Source of the DNA: DASUAS01 sp963809795
GTDB taxonomy: Bacteria; Actinomycetota; Acidimicrobiia; IMCC26256; DASPTH01
Length of the DNA: 64,000 nucleotides
Assembly: GCA_963809795.1 (NCBI GenBank)
Contig: CAWELN010000030.1
Span: forward strand, 1-64,000
Direction of reading: 5' to 3'
The notes below the pieces were generated by a model. That model was not told the origin of the DNA and made no database searches. It saw only the letters and a list, made by a program, of their open reading frames with translations. The position numbers and the translations under genes were made by a program. Shown piece by piece: positions 17,229-25,778 of this stretch (positions are counted from its first letter, which is position 1; every line of letters starts with the position of its first letter).

Positions 17229-18173
17229 TCAGCCGGCGAGCAGCGCCCGCGCCCCCATCTCCACCGACGGGTGGCGGAGGCGGGCCAGGGCCCGGGCCTC
17301 GATCTGGCGCACCCGCTCCCGGCTGAGGTTGACCAGCTGGCCGACCTCGTCGGGGGTGCGGGGCTCGCCCCGGTCGAGCCCGAAGCGCAGCGTGAGGATG
17401 TAGCGCTCACGCTCGTCGAGCACGGCCAGGAGCTTCTCGATCTCGGCCGGCAGCATCGCCCGGGCGGCCGACTCGTACGGCGACTCGGCGCCGCGGTCCT
17501 CGACCAGGTCACCCAGCTCGGTCTCGCCGTCCTCGCCCACCGGGGTCTCGAGCGACACCGGCTCGGCGAGGTGCGGGATCAGCTCCTTCACCCGCTCGGG
17601 GGCGAGGTCGAGCTCGGCCGCCAGCTCGTCGAGCGTGGCCGGACGGCCGAGGCGCGCCTCGAGCCCGGCGCGCTCCTTCTGGAGCCGCGCCAGGTTGTCG
17701 GCCGCGTGGACCGGCAGCCGGATGGTGCGCCCGGCGTTGGCGATGCCGCGCTGGATCGCCTGGCGGATCCACCACGTCGCGTAGGTCGAGAACTTGAAGC
17801 CCTTGCGCCAGTCGAACTTCTCGACCGCGTGGATCAGGCCGAGGTTGCCTTCCTGGACCAGGTCGAGCAGGGGCATGCCCGACGCCTGGTAGCGCTTGGC
17901 GATGGAGACCACCAGCCGGAGGTTGGACTGCACGAACTGGCGCTGGGCGGCTTCGCCCTTGCGCACCAGTCGCTGCAGGTCACGCTTCTCCGTGCGGGTG
18001 AGTCCCTTGTCGACGGTGTCGAGGGTCTCGCGCGCGGCCTTGCCGGCCTCGATGTCCTGGGCGAGGCGCGCCTCGTCGTCCTTCGTCAGCAGTTGGTGAC
18101 GACCGATGTCTTCCAGATAGAGACGGACGAGATCCTCGTTGTCCCGTTCGGTGCGGTTGCGAACTCGAGCCAC
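17229..18173 (-). CDS. Sigma-70 family RNA polymerase sigma factor (group 2/primary-like)
   Basis: The gene encodes 314 residues from GTG 18173, just after a GGAAGG-like ribosome site; the longer upstream frame is Arg/Pro-rich. Region 1.2 is DLVRLYLEDIGRHQLLTKDD. Region 2 contains NLRLVVSIAKRYQASGMPLL and KFSTYATWWIRQAIQRG, region 3 contains RTIRLPVHAADNLARLQKE, and region 4.2 is LVNLSRERVRQIEARALARL. It lacks the long acidic N-terminal extension of the housekeeping sigma, so it could be an alternative vegetative sigma such as SigB-like or the principal sigma of a reduced type. Confidence 0.9.
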   Translation of the reverse strand: MARVRNRTERDNEDLVRLYLEDIGRHQLLTKDDEARLAQDIEAGKAARETLDTVDKGLTRTEKRDLQRLVRKGEAAQRQFVQSNLRLVVSIAKRYQASGMPLLDLVQEGNLGLIHAVEKFDWRKGFKFSTYATWWIRQAIQRGIANAGRTIRLPVHAADNLARLQKERAGLEARLGRPATLDELAAELDLAPERVKELIPHLAEPVSLETPVGEDGETELGDLVEDRGAESPYESAARAMLPAEIEKLLAVLDERERYILTLRFGLDRGEPRTPDEVGQLVNLSRERVRQIEARALARLRHPSVEMGARALLAG

Positions 18174-18498
18174 GGTGCCTTCCCGAGAGGTAGAAGTTCG
18201 GTCGCCCGGGGGGAGAGAGCGACCGTCGAGAGTAGAACGACGGGGGATGCGTCCTTGTTCCTGGATTGATGCCGGAAATGGGGGCGCCCCGGCGGGACTG
18301 GTCCTCGGGGGTTCGGGCCGGGACGCAGCAGTGCGAAGTGACCCTCCATTGTGCACCTTTTCCGGTACCCGGCGCACATCAGAAACCAACCACACCCCGA
18401 GGGCTCCTCAGGATGCCCACAGGTAGGGCGCTCGGTCTCGGTGGCGCGGCATCCTGGTGGCCCGCGCGCAACCGGTGTTGCGGGCCGTCGGAAGCACG
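18174..18498. other. Intergenic region (325 bp) without a supported gene
   Basis: This lies between the divergent side of the sigma gene (start 18173) and the 3' end of the YihY-family gene. It must contain the sigma promoter. I see no convincing ORF, RNA gene or strong hairpin with a T-run. Confidence 0.6.
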
Positions 18499-19485
18499 TC
18501 AGCGACGACCGGCGACCGCTGACGGAGGGCTCGTCTCCTCGAAGTCGACGTCGACCGTCTCCTCCGGTCGCCGGGCCTCGCTCCCGGCGATGTCGGCGAA
18601 GACCCGCTCGTCGGCGTCCGTGAGCGGCGGCGGTTGCAACGACCGCGGAAAGAGGCGGCGCGCCCAGACCACGTTGACCTCGGCGGCGTAGACGACGATC
18701 TGCGCCGCGAGGTACAGGAAGAACAGCAGGCCGAGCACGGCGCCGAAGGTGCCGTAGAGCTCGCTGGTGTGGCGCAGTTGGCGGGCCACCAGCCACCCGC
18801 CCAGCGCCTGGAGCGCGGTCCACGCCGCCCCGCCCAGGACTGCGCCGGGCCACAGGTCGTGCGACGCGACTTCCTTCGGCGTCAGCACGCGGAACGCGAG
18901 CCAGTAGAGCGCGATGTTGACCACGACGAGCAGCACGGTCGAGACCACGGTGACGACGATCGAGCTCGGGACCAACGTCGCCACTGCGGCGAGAGCGGTT
19001 GTCGCGCCGATGGCCAGCGCGAGCACGCCGAGGACGAGGACCGAACGCGCCAACCGAGGGAAGAACGACGGGCGGCGCGCCACCGAGATGCTCCACACCT
19101 GCGCCATCGTGTGCTGCGCCGCCTGCGCCACCCCCAATGAGCCCCAGATGAGGGCGAGGAGACCGATCGCCAGGGCGAGCCCGTTCCCGCCCAGCGCCCC
19201 GACGTTCTTGCGCAGCTGCGGACCGATGACCGGGAAGTCGGCCAGCGCGGAGTCGAGGAGGTCGTGGCGCAGCGACGGGTTGTCGTGCAAGAGGAAGCCG
19301 AGCACGGTGACGAGCACGAGGAGCAGCGGGAACAGCGAGAGAAAGCCGTAGTACGTGATCAGGGCGGCGAGGTGCCCGCCCCGGTCGTCGCCGTACTTCT
19401 TGACCACGCCGACGATGAACGCCGGCGCCCGGTGCCGCCGCTGCCACTCGTCGGCCCGCTCGACCGCGCGGTCGACCACCTTCAT
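18499..19485 (-). CDS. YihY/BrkB-family inner-membrane protein
   Basis: The protein has 328 residues from ATG 19485 (MKVVDRAVERADEWQRRH). About six transmembrane helices are visible, and the family motif GDDRGGHLAALITYYGFLSL comes at the start. LIWGSLGVAQAAQHTMAQVW and ELYGTFGAVLGLLFFLYLAA are other conserved stretches. The family was once called ribonuclease BN, which was withdrawn; its present role is unclear, possibly envelope transport. The C-terminal ~40 residues are acidic and cytoplasmic. Confidence 0.85.
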   Translation of the reverse strand: MKVVDRAVERADEWQRRHRAPAFIVGVVKKYGDDRGGHLAALITYYGFLSLFPLLLVLVTVLGFLLHDNPSLRHDLLDSALADFPVIGPQLRKNVGALGGNGLALAIGLLALIWGSLGVAQAAQHTMAQVWSISVARRPSFFPRLARSVLVLGVLALAIGATTALAAVATLVPSSIVVTVVSTVLLVVVNIALYWLAFRVLTPKEVASHDLWPGAVLGGAAWTALQALGGWLVARQLRHTSELYGTFGAVLGLLFFLYLAAQIVVYAAEVNVVWARRLFPRSLQPPPLTDADERVFADIAGSEARRPEETVDVDFEETSPPSAVAGRR

Positions 19486-19529
19486 GGGAGGTGTGGTTCC
19501 CGCCGGAGCCGCCGGGCAACCACCGTGCG

Positions 19530-21833
19530 TCACTCGCTGTGCAGCAACGCCCGGGCCGCTTCGGCGATCGACGGCGCGATCGCGGGGCCGGTCTCGATCA
19601 CGAGCTGGTGGAGCACACCGTTCCAGGCGAAGGGTGGGTCGTAGTCGGCCGCGACCGGCAGCCCGCGATCGCGCCCCAGCGTCAGCATGGTGCCGCCGTG
19701 CTGGAACACCAACGGCGCGGTGACCGGCAGCACCGCGTGCGCGATCAGTTGGTCGTCGTGATACAGGCCGACACCGGGTCCCGCGAGGCCGGGCGTGTAC
19801 ACGCACGCGAGCTCGTGCCGACCGGACGGTACGTCGACCTCACTCTCGACGCGGCCCTCGTCGCCGGCGCGGTTGAGCACGAACACGAGGCTCCCGTCGC
19901 GCACGAAGAACGCGAAGCCGCCGGTCCAATCACCCATCGCGGCGAGGACGCCGGCCGCGTCGGCGTCGGGCACGTCGACCTCGGCCGCCAGCCGGAAGCC
20001 GCCGAACAGGCGGGCCACCGCGTCGTCGGGGACCGGGCCGCCCTCGGGCCGGTACACCGCGCGTGTCGGCACCGGGTTGGGCCAGGGCACGACCGCGGCG
20101 ATCCGCCCGATGAGCTCGTCGACGAGCGGGAACACCTGGTTGCGGCCCGCTTCCACCGACCACCGCTCCTGCAGCGCGCGCAGCACGTCGGGATGGTCGG
20201 CGGCCACGTCGCGGCTCTCCGAGAAGTCGTCGGGGAGGTGGAACAGCGCCCACTCGTCGTCGGTGAACGTGCGACTGCCGTCCATCAGTCGCTCCTCGTC
20301 GACCACGCCCTTCGACACGTGGTCGGTGGTGGCCTTCCAACCGTCGACGACGATCGAGCGCGACCCGAGCATCTCGAAGTACTGCACCGACCGTGGCGAC
20401 GGCGCCGACGCGTCGGTGAAGGTGGCGCGCATCGACGCGCCGTCGAACGGCTGCTGCGTGACCCCGTCGACCACCGTCGGCGCATCGATCCCGGCCACGT
20501 CGAGGACGGTCGGCATGAGGTCGACGGCGTGCACGAATTGGTCGCGCACCTCGCCGCGCGCGGCGAAGCCACGCGGCCAGTGCACGATCAGCGGGGTGCG
20601 GGTGCCGCCCAGCCACGTGTAGCGCTTCCACAGCCGCAGCGGCGTGTTGCCGGCCCACGCCCAGCCCCAGGAGTAGTGCGGGTAGCTGCGGATGCCGCCC
20701 AGCTCGTCGGACCACGCGAGGTTGCCCTCGACGGTGTCGGGCACGTGCTCGGTGAAGCGGTGCTCGTTGAAGGTGCCGAGCGCGCCGCCCTCTCCGCTGG
20801 CGCCGTTGTCGGAGATGAGCATCACGAGCGTGTCGTCGAGCACGCCCAGACGTTCGAGCTGGGTGAGGAGCCGTCCGATCTGCGCGTCGGTGTGCGACAG
20901 GAAGCCGGCGAAGACCTCCTGTTGGCGCGCCAGCATCCGCCGGGCGTCAGCCGACAGCGAGCTCCACTCGTCGATCCACCCGGGACGAACGCTCAGCTCG
21001 GTCCCGGCGGGGACGACCCCGGTCGCCAGCTGCCGGGCGAACACCTCGTCGCGCCAGTGGTCCCAGCCGCCGTCGAACGCGCCCGCGTACGGCTCGATCC
21101 ACTCCGCGGCGACGTGGTGAGGCGCGTGCATGGCGCCCAGCGCGAAGTAGAGGAGGAACGGACGGTCGGGCGCGGCCTCGTGCTGCGCGGTGACCGACCG
21201 GATGGCCCGGTCGGCGAGGTCCTCGGTGAGGTGGTAGCTGCGACCGTCAGCCGCCGCCGGCTGCTCCACGTAGTGGTTGTCCTCCACCAGGTGCGGCGCC
21301 CAGTGGTTGGTGTCACCCTGCAGGAAGCCGTAGTACCGCTCGAAGCCGAACCCGAGCGGCCAGCGGTCGAACGGCCCCGCCGACGAGCGCTCGCCGGCGG
21401 GCACGAGGTGCCACTTCCCGACCGCGAGGGTGTTGTACCCCTCGTCGCGCAGCACCCGCGGCAGCGGCGCGGCCGACTTCGGCACCCGGCCGGTGTACCC
21501 GGGAAACGCCATGGGGAGGTCGGTGAGGAACCCCATGCCGACCGCGTGGTGGTTGCGGCCGGTCATGACGCACGCGCGGGTCGGCGAGCAGAGGCTGGTG
21601 ACGTGGAAGTGGTTGTACCGCAGGCCGTTGGCGGCCAGCCCGTCCATCGCGGGCGTGGAGATGCCGGAGCCGAAGCACCCCAGTTGGCCGAAGCCCAGGT
21701 CGTCGAGCACGATCAGCACCACGTTCGGCGCGCCGGGCGCCGGGTGCGGCAGCGAGTAGTCGCCGGGCGTCGACTCCTCGATCGATGGTCCGGTCGCGGG
21801 CAGTGATCGCATGCCGCTGATCTTGCGCGACAT
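19530..21833 (-). CDS. Type I sulfatase (arylsulfatase family)
   Basis: The protein has 767 residues from ATG 21833; the frame continues upstream but there it crosses the tRNA-Leu gene. Metal ligands are in VVLIVLDDLGFGQLG (Asp44/45). The formylglycine site CSPTRACVMTGR has the modified residue at Cys82 (C-x-P-x-R core). GKWHLVPAG and VMLISDNGASGEGG complete the active site. The C-terminal ~150 residues form an extra beta-rich domain. It hydrolyses sulfate esters after a formylglycine-generating enzyme acts. No signal peptide is seen. The enzyme resembles the large mycobacterial arylsulfatases of the AtsA type. Confidence 0.9.
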   Translation of the reverse strand: MSRKISGMRSLPATGPSIEESTPGDYSLPHPAPGAPNVVLIVLDDLGFGQLGCFGSGISTPAMDGLAANGLRYNHFHVTSLCSPTRACVMTGRNHHAVGMGFLTDLPMAFPGYTGRVPKSAAPLPRVLRDEGYNTLAVGKWHLVPAGERSSAGPFDRWPLGFGFERYYGFLQGDTNHWAPHLVEDNHYVEQPAAADGRSYHLTEDLADRAIRSVTAQHEAAPDRPFLLYFALGAMHAPHHVAAEWIEPYAGAFDGGWDHWRDEVFARQLATGVVPAGTELSVRPGWIDEWSSLSADARRMLARQQEVFAGFLSHTDAQIGRLLTQLERLGVLDDTLVMLISDNGASGEGGALGTFNEHRFTEHVPDTVEGNLAWSDELGGIRSYPHYSWGWAWAGNTPLRLWKRYTWLGGTRTPLIVHWPRGFAARGEVRDQFVHAVDLMPTVLDVAGIDAPTVVDGVTQQPFDGASMRATFTDASAPSPRSVQYFEMLGSRSIVVDGWKATTDHVSKGVVDEERLMDGSRTFTDDEWALFHLPDDFSESRDVAADHPDVLRALQERWSVEAGRNQVFPLVDELIGRIAAVVPWPNPVPTRAVYRPEGGPVPDDAVARLFGGFRLAAEVDVPDADAAGVLAAMGDWTGGFAFFVRDGSLVFVLNRAGDEGRVESEVDVPSGRHELACVYTPGLAGPGVGLYHDDQLIAHAVLPVTAPLVFQHGGTMLTLGRDRGLPVAADYDPPFAWNGVLHQLVIETGPAIAPSIAEAARALLHSE

Positions 21834-21893
21834 CGTTCGCCGACGGCCAATTCCGCGTGCGATCGGCCGGTGTGGCGCGACGGCGCGGAGACC

Positions 21894-21979
21894 GGTGGGC
21901 GAGGGGGGACTTGAACCCCCACGTCCTTGCGGACACAGGCACCTGAAGCCTGCGCGTCTGCCAATTCCGCCACTCGCCC
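21894..21979 (-). tRNA. tRNA-Leu(CAG)
   Basis: Read on the minus strand, the acceptor GGGCGAG (21979-21973) pairs with CTCGCCC near 21897, followed by discriminator A; the third CCA base is not encoded. The anticodon loop is TTCAGGT with anticodon CAG. The long variable arm and the T-arm (GGGGG-TTCAAGT-CCCCC) are complete. In Mycobacterium tuberculosis a tRNA-Leu gene also lies beside fhaA, so this is a conserved arrangement. Confidence 0.96.
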
Positions 21980-22042
21980 GGAGTGCGACAGGGTAGCCGC
22001 GTGCACCCAGGACCAGCAGGGGTGATCGGTACACTCTCCCCC

Positions 22043-22699
22043 GTGGGACTCCAGGGGTTCGAGCGTCGGCTCGAGCGGCTGGTGGAGGGCACGTTCAACA
22101 AGGCCTTCCGCAGTGGACTCCAGCCCGTCGAGATCGGTCACCGGGTGACCCGCGTGCTCGACGACGGTCGCACGTTGGGGGTCAACGGAAGACCGGTGGC
22201 GCCCAACAACATCGGCGTCTATCTCTCCCCCACCGACTTCGAACGGTTCAGCTCCTTCGCCGAGGCCCTCGCCCGCGAGCTGGCCGAGGCCGCGCGCCAG
22301 CACGCCCGCGACGAGGGGTACCAGTTCGTGGGCCCGGTGACCCTCACGCTGGTGCCCGACGACACGCTCAAGACCGGTGACTACGACGTCGTCGCCGAGA
22401 TCGCCGAGGGCGCCGGCGGCCACGTCGGGTCGCTGGTGCTGCCCGACGGCCGTCGGGTCGGCCTGGGTGAGCACACCACCACGCTGGGTCGGAACGCCGA
22501 CTGCACCGTCAACCTGGCCGACCCGCGCGCGTCCCGGCGCCACGCCGAGATCCGCCCGAGTGCCGACGGGTTCGTCATCGCCGACCTCGGCTCGATGAAC
22601 GGCACCCTGGTCAACGGCACCGCGGTCCGCGAGCGGGTCCTCCACGACGGCGACGAGATCTCGGTCGGCGCAACCGTGATGCGCTTCGAGGCCTCGTAG
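22043..22699 (+). CDS. fhaA: FhaA: DUF3662 plus FHA domain protein
   Basis: The protein has 218 residues from GTG 22043 (VGLQGFERRLERLVEGTFNK). The N-terminal DUF3662 domain spans ~1-120 and contains QPVEIGHRVTRVLDD. The C-terminal FHA domain includes TLGRNADCTVNLADPRASRR and LGSMNGTLVNG, which bind phospho-threonine. The usual long disordered linker between the domains is very short here. In mycobacteria FhaA binds phosphorylated MviN and restrains peptidoglycan synthesis. It is the first gene of the fhaA-fhaB-pstP-rodA-pbpA-pknB run and overlaps fhaB by one base. Confidence 0.93.
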   Translation: MGLQGFERRLERLVEGTFNKAFRSGLQPVEIGHRVTRVLDDGRTLGVNGRPVAPNNIGVYLSPTDFERFSSFAEALARELAEAARQHARDEGYQFVGPVTLTLVPDDTLKTGDYDVVAEIAEGAGGHVGSLVLPDGRRVGLGEHTTTLGRNADCTVNLADPRASRRHAEIRPSADGFVIADLGSMNGTLVNGTAVRERVLHDGDEISVGATVMRFEAS

Positions 22700-23181
22700 T
22701 GCCCGAATCCGTACTCACCATCCTGAAGTTCTGCTTCCTGGCGCTGCTCTACCTGTTCCTGTTCCGGGTGGTGCGGGTCGTGGTGAAGGAGATGCGCGCC
22801 CCCGCACCGGCACCACTGCAGGCGGCGGCCGTGCCCCGCGCCGCGCCGGCCGGCGCGGCGAGCCCGGCCAAGCCGGCCAAGGGGCGGGGCCCCGGGCACC
22901 TCCGCATCCTGGAGCCGCCGGCGCGCCAGGGCGAGAGCTACCCGCTCGCCGACGAGATCACCGTCGGCCGCGGCGGGGGGTGCGGCATCGTGCTCGCCGA
23001 CGACTCCTTCGTGTCCACCGTGCACGCACGCGTGTTCCGGCGTGACGGCACCGTCTACGTGGAGGATCTCGGCTCGCGCAACGGCACGCTGCTCAACGGC
23101 GAACCGCTCACCTACGCCGCGCCGTTGCGGCGGGGCGACCACGTGCAGTTCGGGCAGACCGTCGCCGAGGCCGTGCGGTGA
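22699..23181 (+). CDS. fhaB: FhaB/FipA: membrane-anchored FHA protein
   Basis: The gene encodes 160 residues from a GTG that shares its first base with the fhaA stop. A membrane helix at ~5-25 (ILKFCFLALLYLFLFRVVRV) is followed by an Ala/Pro linker. The FHA domain then shows ITVGRGGGCGIVLADDSFVS, a VHARVFRR histidine segment and LGSRNGTLLNGE. Known homologues (FipA) are phosphorylated by the cluster kinase and link FtsZ and FtsQ during division under oxidative stress. Position and order match other actinobacteria. Confidence 0.92.
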   Translation: MPESVLTILKFCFLALLYLFLFRVVRVVVKEMRAPAPAPLQAAAVPRAAPAGAASPAKPAKGRGPGHLRILEPPARQGESYPLADEITVGRGGGCGIVLADDSFVSTVHARVFRRDGTVYVEDLGSRNGTLLNGEPLTYAAPLRRGDHVQFGQTVAEAVR

Positions 23182-23205
23182 CGCGCGGCTCATGAAACGG
23201 ATGCA

Positions 23206-24420
23206 ATGAGACTGATCACGGGGGCCGCCACCGACGTCGGCCGGGTGCGGGAGGGAAACGAGGACGCCTACCTCGTCGACGACGCGATGGGTCTCGTGGC
23301 CGTCGCCGATGGCATGGGCGGGCACCGCGCGGGCGAGGTCGCGAGTGCCACCGCGCTCGAGGCGCTGCGCGCCGCCATCACCCACGGGCGCCCGTTGCGC
23401 GAGTCGATGCAGGACGCCAACGAGGCCGTCTTCACCAAGTCGCTCACCGACGAAGAGCTCCGCGGCATGGGCACCACGCTCACCGCGGCGACGCTCGTGA
23501 CCGGCGGCACCGTCCTGGTCGGCCACGTCGGCGATTCACGCGCCTACCTCCTGCACGACGGCGAGCTCCGCCAGGTGACCGTCGACCACAGCCTGGTCGA
23601 GGAGCTCGTGCGCGAGGGTCGCCTCACCGCCGACGAGGCCGCGGTCCACCCGCAGCGCTCGATCATCACGCGCGCGCTCGGCGTCGACGCGTCGGTCGAG
23701 GTCGACGTGTACCCGGTGGAGCTCGCACCCGGCGACCGCCTGCTGCTCTGCTCCGACGGCCTCACCGGCATGGTCCAGGCCGAGACCATCGCCGCCACCC
23801 TGCGCCGGGAGGAGGACCCGGCGCGCGCGGCGGCCGCGCTCATCGACGCCGCCAACGTCGCCGGGGGCGAGGACAACATCACCGCGGTCGTCGTCGCGGT
23901 CACGGATGACCCCCCGTTGCGCGCGGTCCCCGAGTCGGTCGAGCCGATCGAGGCGACGGTCGTCGAGGAGGAACAACCCCCACCGGAGCCGGGAGAACGG
24001 CGGAGGCGCGGTGCCCGCGGCGTCGGCCGGGTGCTGCTGTGGGCGCTCCCGATCGTCGTCGTGCTCGGTGTCGCCGTGGGCGCGGTCGGCTGGTACGCGC
24101 GGCGGAGCTACTACGTCGACCTGCACCAGGGCCGCGTCACCGTGTTCAAGGGGGTGCCCGGCGGTCTCGCCGGGTGGGACCCGACCATCGCGCGGCGCAC
24201 CGCGATCGCCGCCGATCAGCTCCGGCCCGCCGACCTCGCCGCGGTGAAGGACCGGGAGAAGTTCTCGTCGCTCGACGACGCCAACGCCTTCGTCGCCCGC
24301 ATCCGCGCCAACACCACCACCACGACCACGACCACGACGCCGCCGACCACGACGGTGCCGGGTGCCACCACGAGCGCCCCGCCGACCACGCCGACGAGCC
24401 TGGCGCCGGCGGCGCCGTGA
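23206..24420 (+). CDS. pstP: PstP: PP2C-type Ser/Thr protein phosphatase
   Basis: The protein has 404 residues. The PP2C domain (~1-235) carries all metal motifs: VREGNEDAYLVDD, VADGMGGHRAGEVA, VGHVGDSRAYLLHDG, LLLCSDGLTGMV and GGEDNITAVVVAV. One membrane helix follows (LLWALPIVVVLGVAVGAVGW). The outside tail is short and ends in a Thr/Pro-rich stretch with nine consecutive threonines. The enzyme dephosphorylates PknB and its substrates. The stop overlaps the rodA start (GTGA), so translation is coupled. Confidence 0.95.
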   Translation: MRLITGAATDVGRVREGNEDAYLVDDAMGLVAVADGMGGHRAGEVASATALEALRAAITHGRPLRESMQDANEAVFTKSLTDEELRGMGTTLTAATLVTGGTVLVGHVGDSRAYLLHDGELRQVTVDHSLVEELVREGRLTADEAAVHPQRSIITRALGVDASVEVDVYPVELAPGDRLLLCSDGLTGMVQAETIAATLRREEDPARAAAALIDAANVAGGEDNITAVVVAVTDDPPLRAVPESVEPIEATVVEEEQPPPEPGERRRRGARGVGRVLLWALPIVVVLGVAVGAVGWYARRSYYVDLHQGRVTVFKGVPGGLAGWDPTIARRTAIAADQLRPADLAAVKDREKFSSLDDANAFVARIRANTTTTTTTTTPPTTTVPGATTSAPPTTPTSLAPAAP

Positions 24421-25778
24421 AGTCACCCACCGCCCGTCGCCGGCGCAGCCGCGAGCTGGGGCTCGGCCTGCTCGCGGTCGTCGTGACCGCCGCCGGCTAC
24501 GTGCTGCTCCTGCTCGCCGACCGCCCCGACATCCCCGCCGACCTCTGGGTGTTCCTCCTCGCCGTCCTCGGCCTGTACGTGGTCGCGCACCTGGCGGTCC
24601 GACGGTTCGCGCCCCGCGCCGACCCGACGCTGCTGCCGATCGCGTTCCTCCTCAACGGGATCGGCTACATCACCATCTCGCGGCTCGACCGCGACCTCGC
24701 CCGCGTGCAGGCGATCTGGACCGCGGTCGGCATCGCCGCGTTCGTGGTCACGCTCATCGTCGTGCGCAACATCCGCACGCTCGAGCGGTACAAGTACACG
24801 TTCCTGCTGCTCGGCATCGCCGCGTTGCTGCTGCCCTCGCTGCCGGGGATCGGCAGCGAGATCAACGGAGCCCGGCTGTGGGTGCGGTTGGGGCCGATCA
24901 ACTTCCAGCCCGGTGAGGCGGCCAAGGTGCTGCTCGTGGTGTTCTTCGCCGCGTACCTCGTCGACAAACGCGAGCTCCTCAGCGCCGGCACCCGGCACTT
25001 CGGGCGGATCAGCCTCCCCGATCCGAAGCACCTCGGCCCCCTCGCGCTCGCGTGGGCGTTCTCGATCCTCGTCATGGTGCGGGAGAAGGACCTCGGGTCG
25101 TCGCTCCTCTTCTTCGCGGTCTTCGCGGCGATGCTCTACATCGCCACCGAACGCTGGTCGTACCTCGTCGTCGCCCTCGGCATGTTCCTCGCCGGTGCCT
25201 TCGTCGCGTACCAGCTCTTCGGCCACGTGCAGGAGCGCGTGAGCTCCTGGATCGACCCGTGGTCGGTGTCGCAGACGACCGGCTTCCAGCTCGTGCAGTC
25301 GTTGTTCGCATTGGGCTCCGGAGGGTTCGCGGGGACCGGCCTCGGCCTCGGCAGCCCGCAGAAGATCCCGAACGCGTCCACCGACTTCGTGCTGTCGGCC
25401 ATCGGCGAGGAGCTCGGCCTGCTCGGGACGGTCGCGGTGTGCATCCTGTTCCTGCTGCTCGTCGGCAGTGGGTTCCGCATCGCCATCCAGGCCGACCGCC
25501 CGTTCTCGAAGCTGTTCGCCGCCGGCCTCACCACCATCGTCGGCGTGCAGACGTTCGTGATCATGGGCGGCGTCATCCGCGTGATCCCGCTGACCGGCGT
25601 GACGCTGCCGTTCATCTCGTACGGCGGCTCGTCGTTGATCGCCAACTTCGTGATCATCGCCTTGTTGTTGCGCATCTCCGACGAGACCGTTGCGCGCGCC
25701 GAGATGCCGGGCGCCGTCGCCACCGCCCGCACCGCGTTGGGAGGTGAAGCCGCGGCCGCGCCGCCGGCGCGTCGGTGA
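24417..25778 (+). CDS. rodA: RodA/FtsW-family peptidoglycan glycosyltransferase
   Basis: The protein has 453 residues from GTG 24417 overlapping the pstP stop. It is a SEDS polymerase with about ten to twelve membrane helices. Signature loops are INGARLWVRLGPINFQPGEA, FGHVQERVSSWIDPWS followed by GFQLVQSLFALGSGG, STDFVLSAIGEELGLLG, and PLTGVTLPFISYGGSS. It polymerises lipid II glycan strands with the class B PBP encoded next (pbpA). Overlap with pbpA is again GTGA. The neighbours make RodA more likely than divisome FtsW. Confidence 0.93.
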   Translation: MKSPTARRRRSRELGLGLLAVVVTAAGYVLLLLADRPDIPADLWVFLLAVLGLYVVAHLAVRRFAPRADPTLLPIAFLLNGIGYITISRLDRDLARVQAIWTAVGIAAFVVTLIVVRNIRTLERYKYTFLLLGIAALLLPSLPGIGSEINGARLWVRLGPINFQPGEAAKVLLVVFFAAYLVDKRELLSAGTRHFGRISLPDPKHLGPLALAWAFSILVMVREKDLGSSLLFFAVFAAMLYIATERWSYLVVALGMFLAGAFVAYQLFGHVQERVSSWIDPWSVSQTTGFQLVQSLFALGSGGFAGTGLGLGSPQKIPNASTDFVLSAIGEELGLLGTVAVCILFLLLVGSGFRIAIQADRPFSKLFAAGLTTIVGVQTFVIMGGVIRVIPLTGVTLPFISYGGSSLIANFVIIALLLRISDETVARAEMPGAVATARTALGGEAAAAPPARR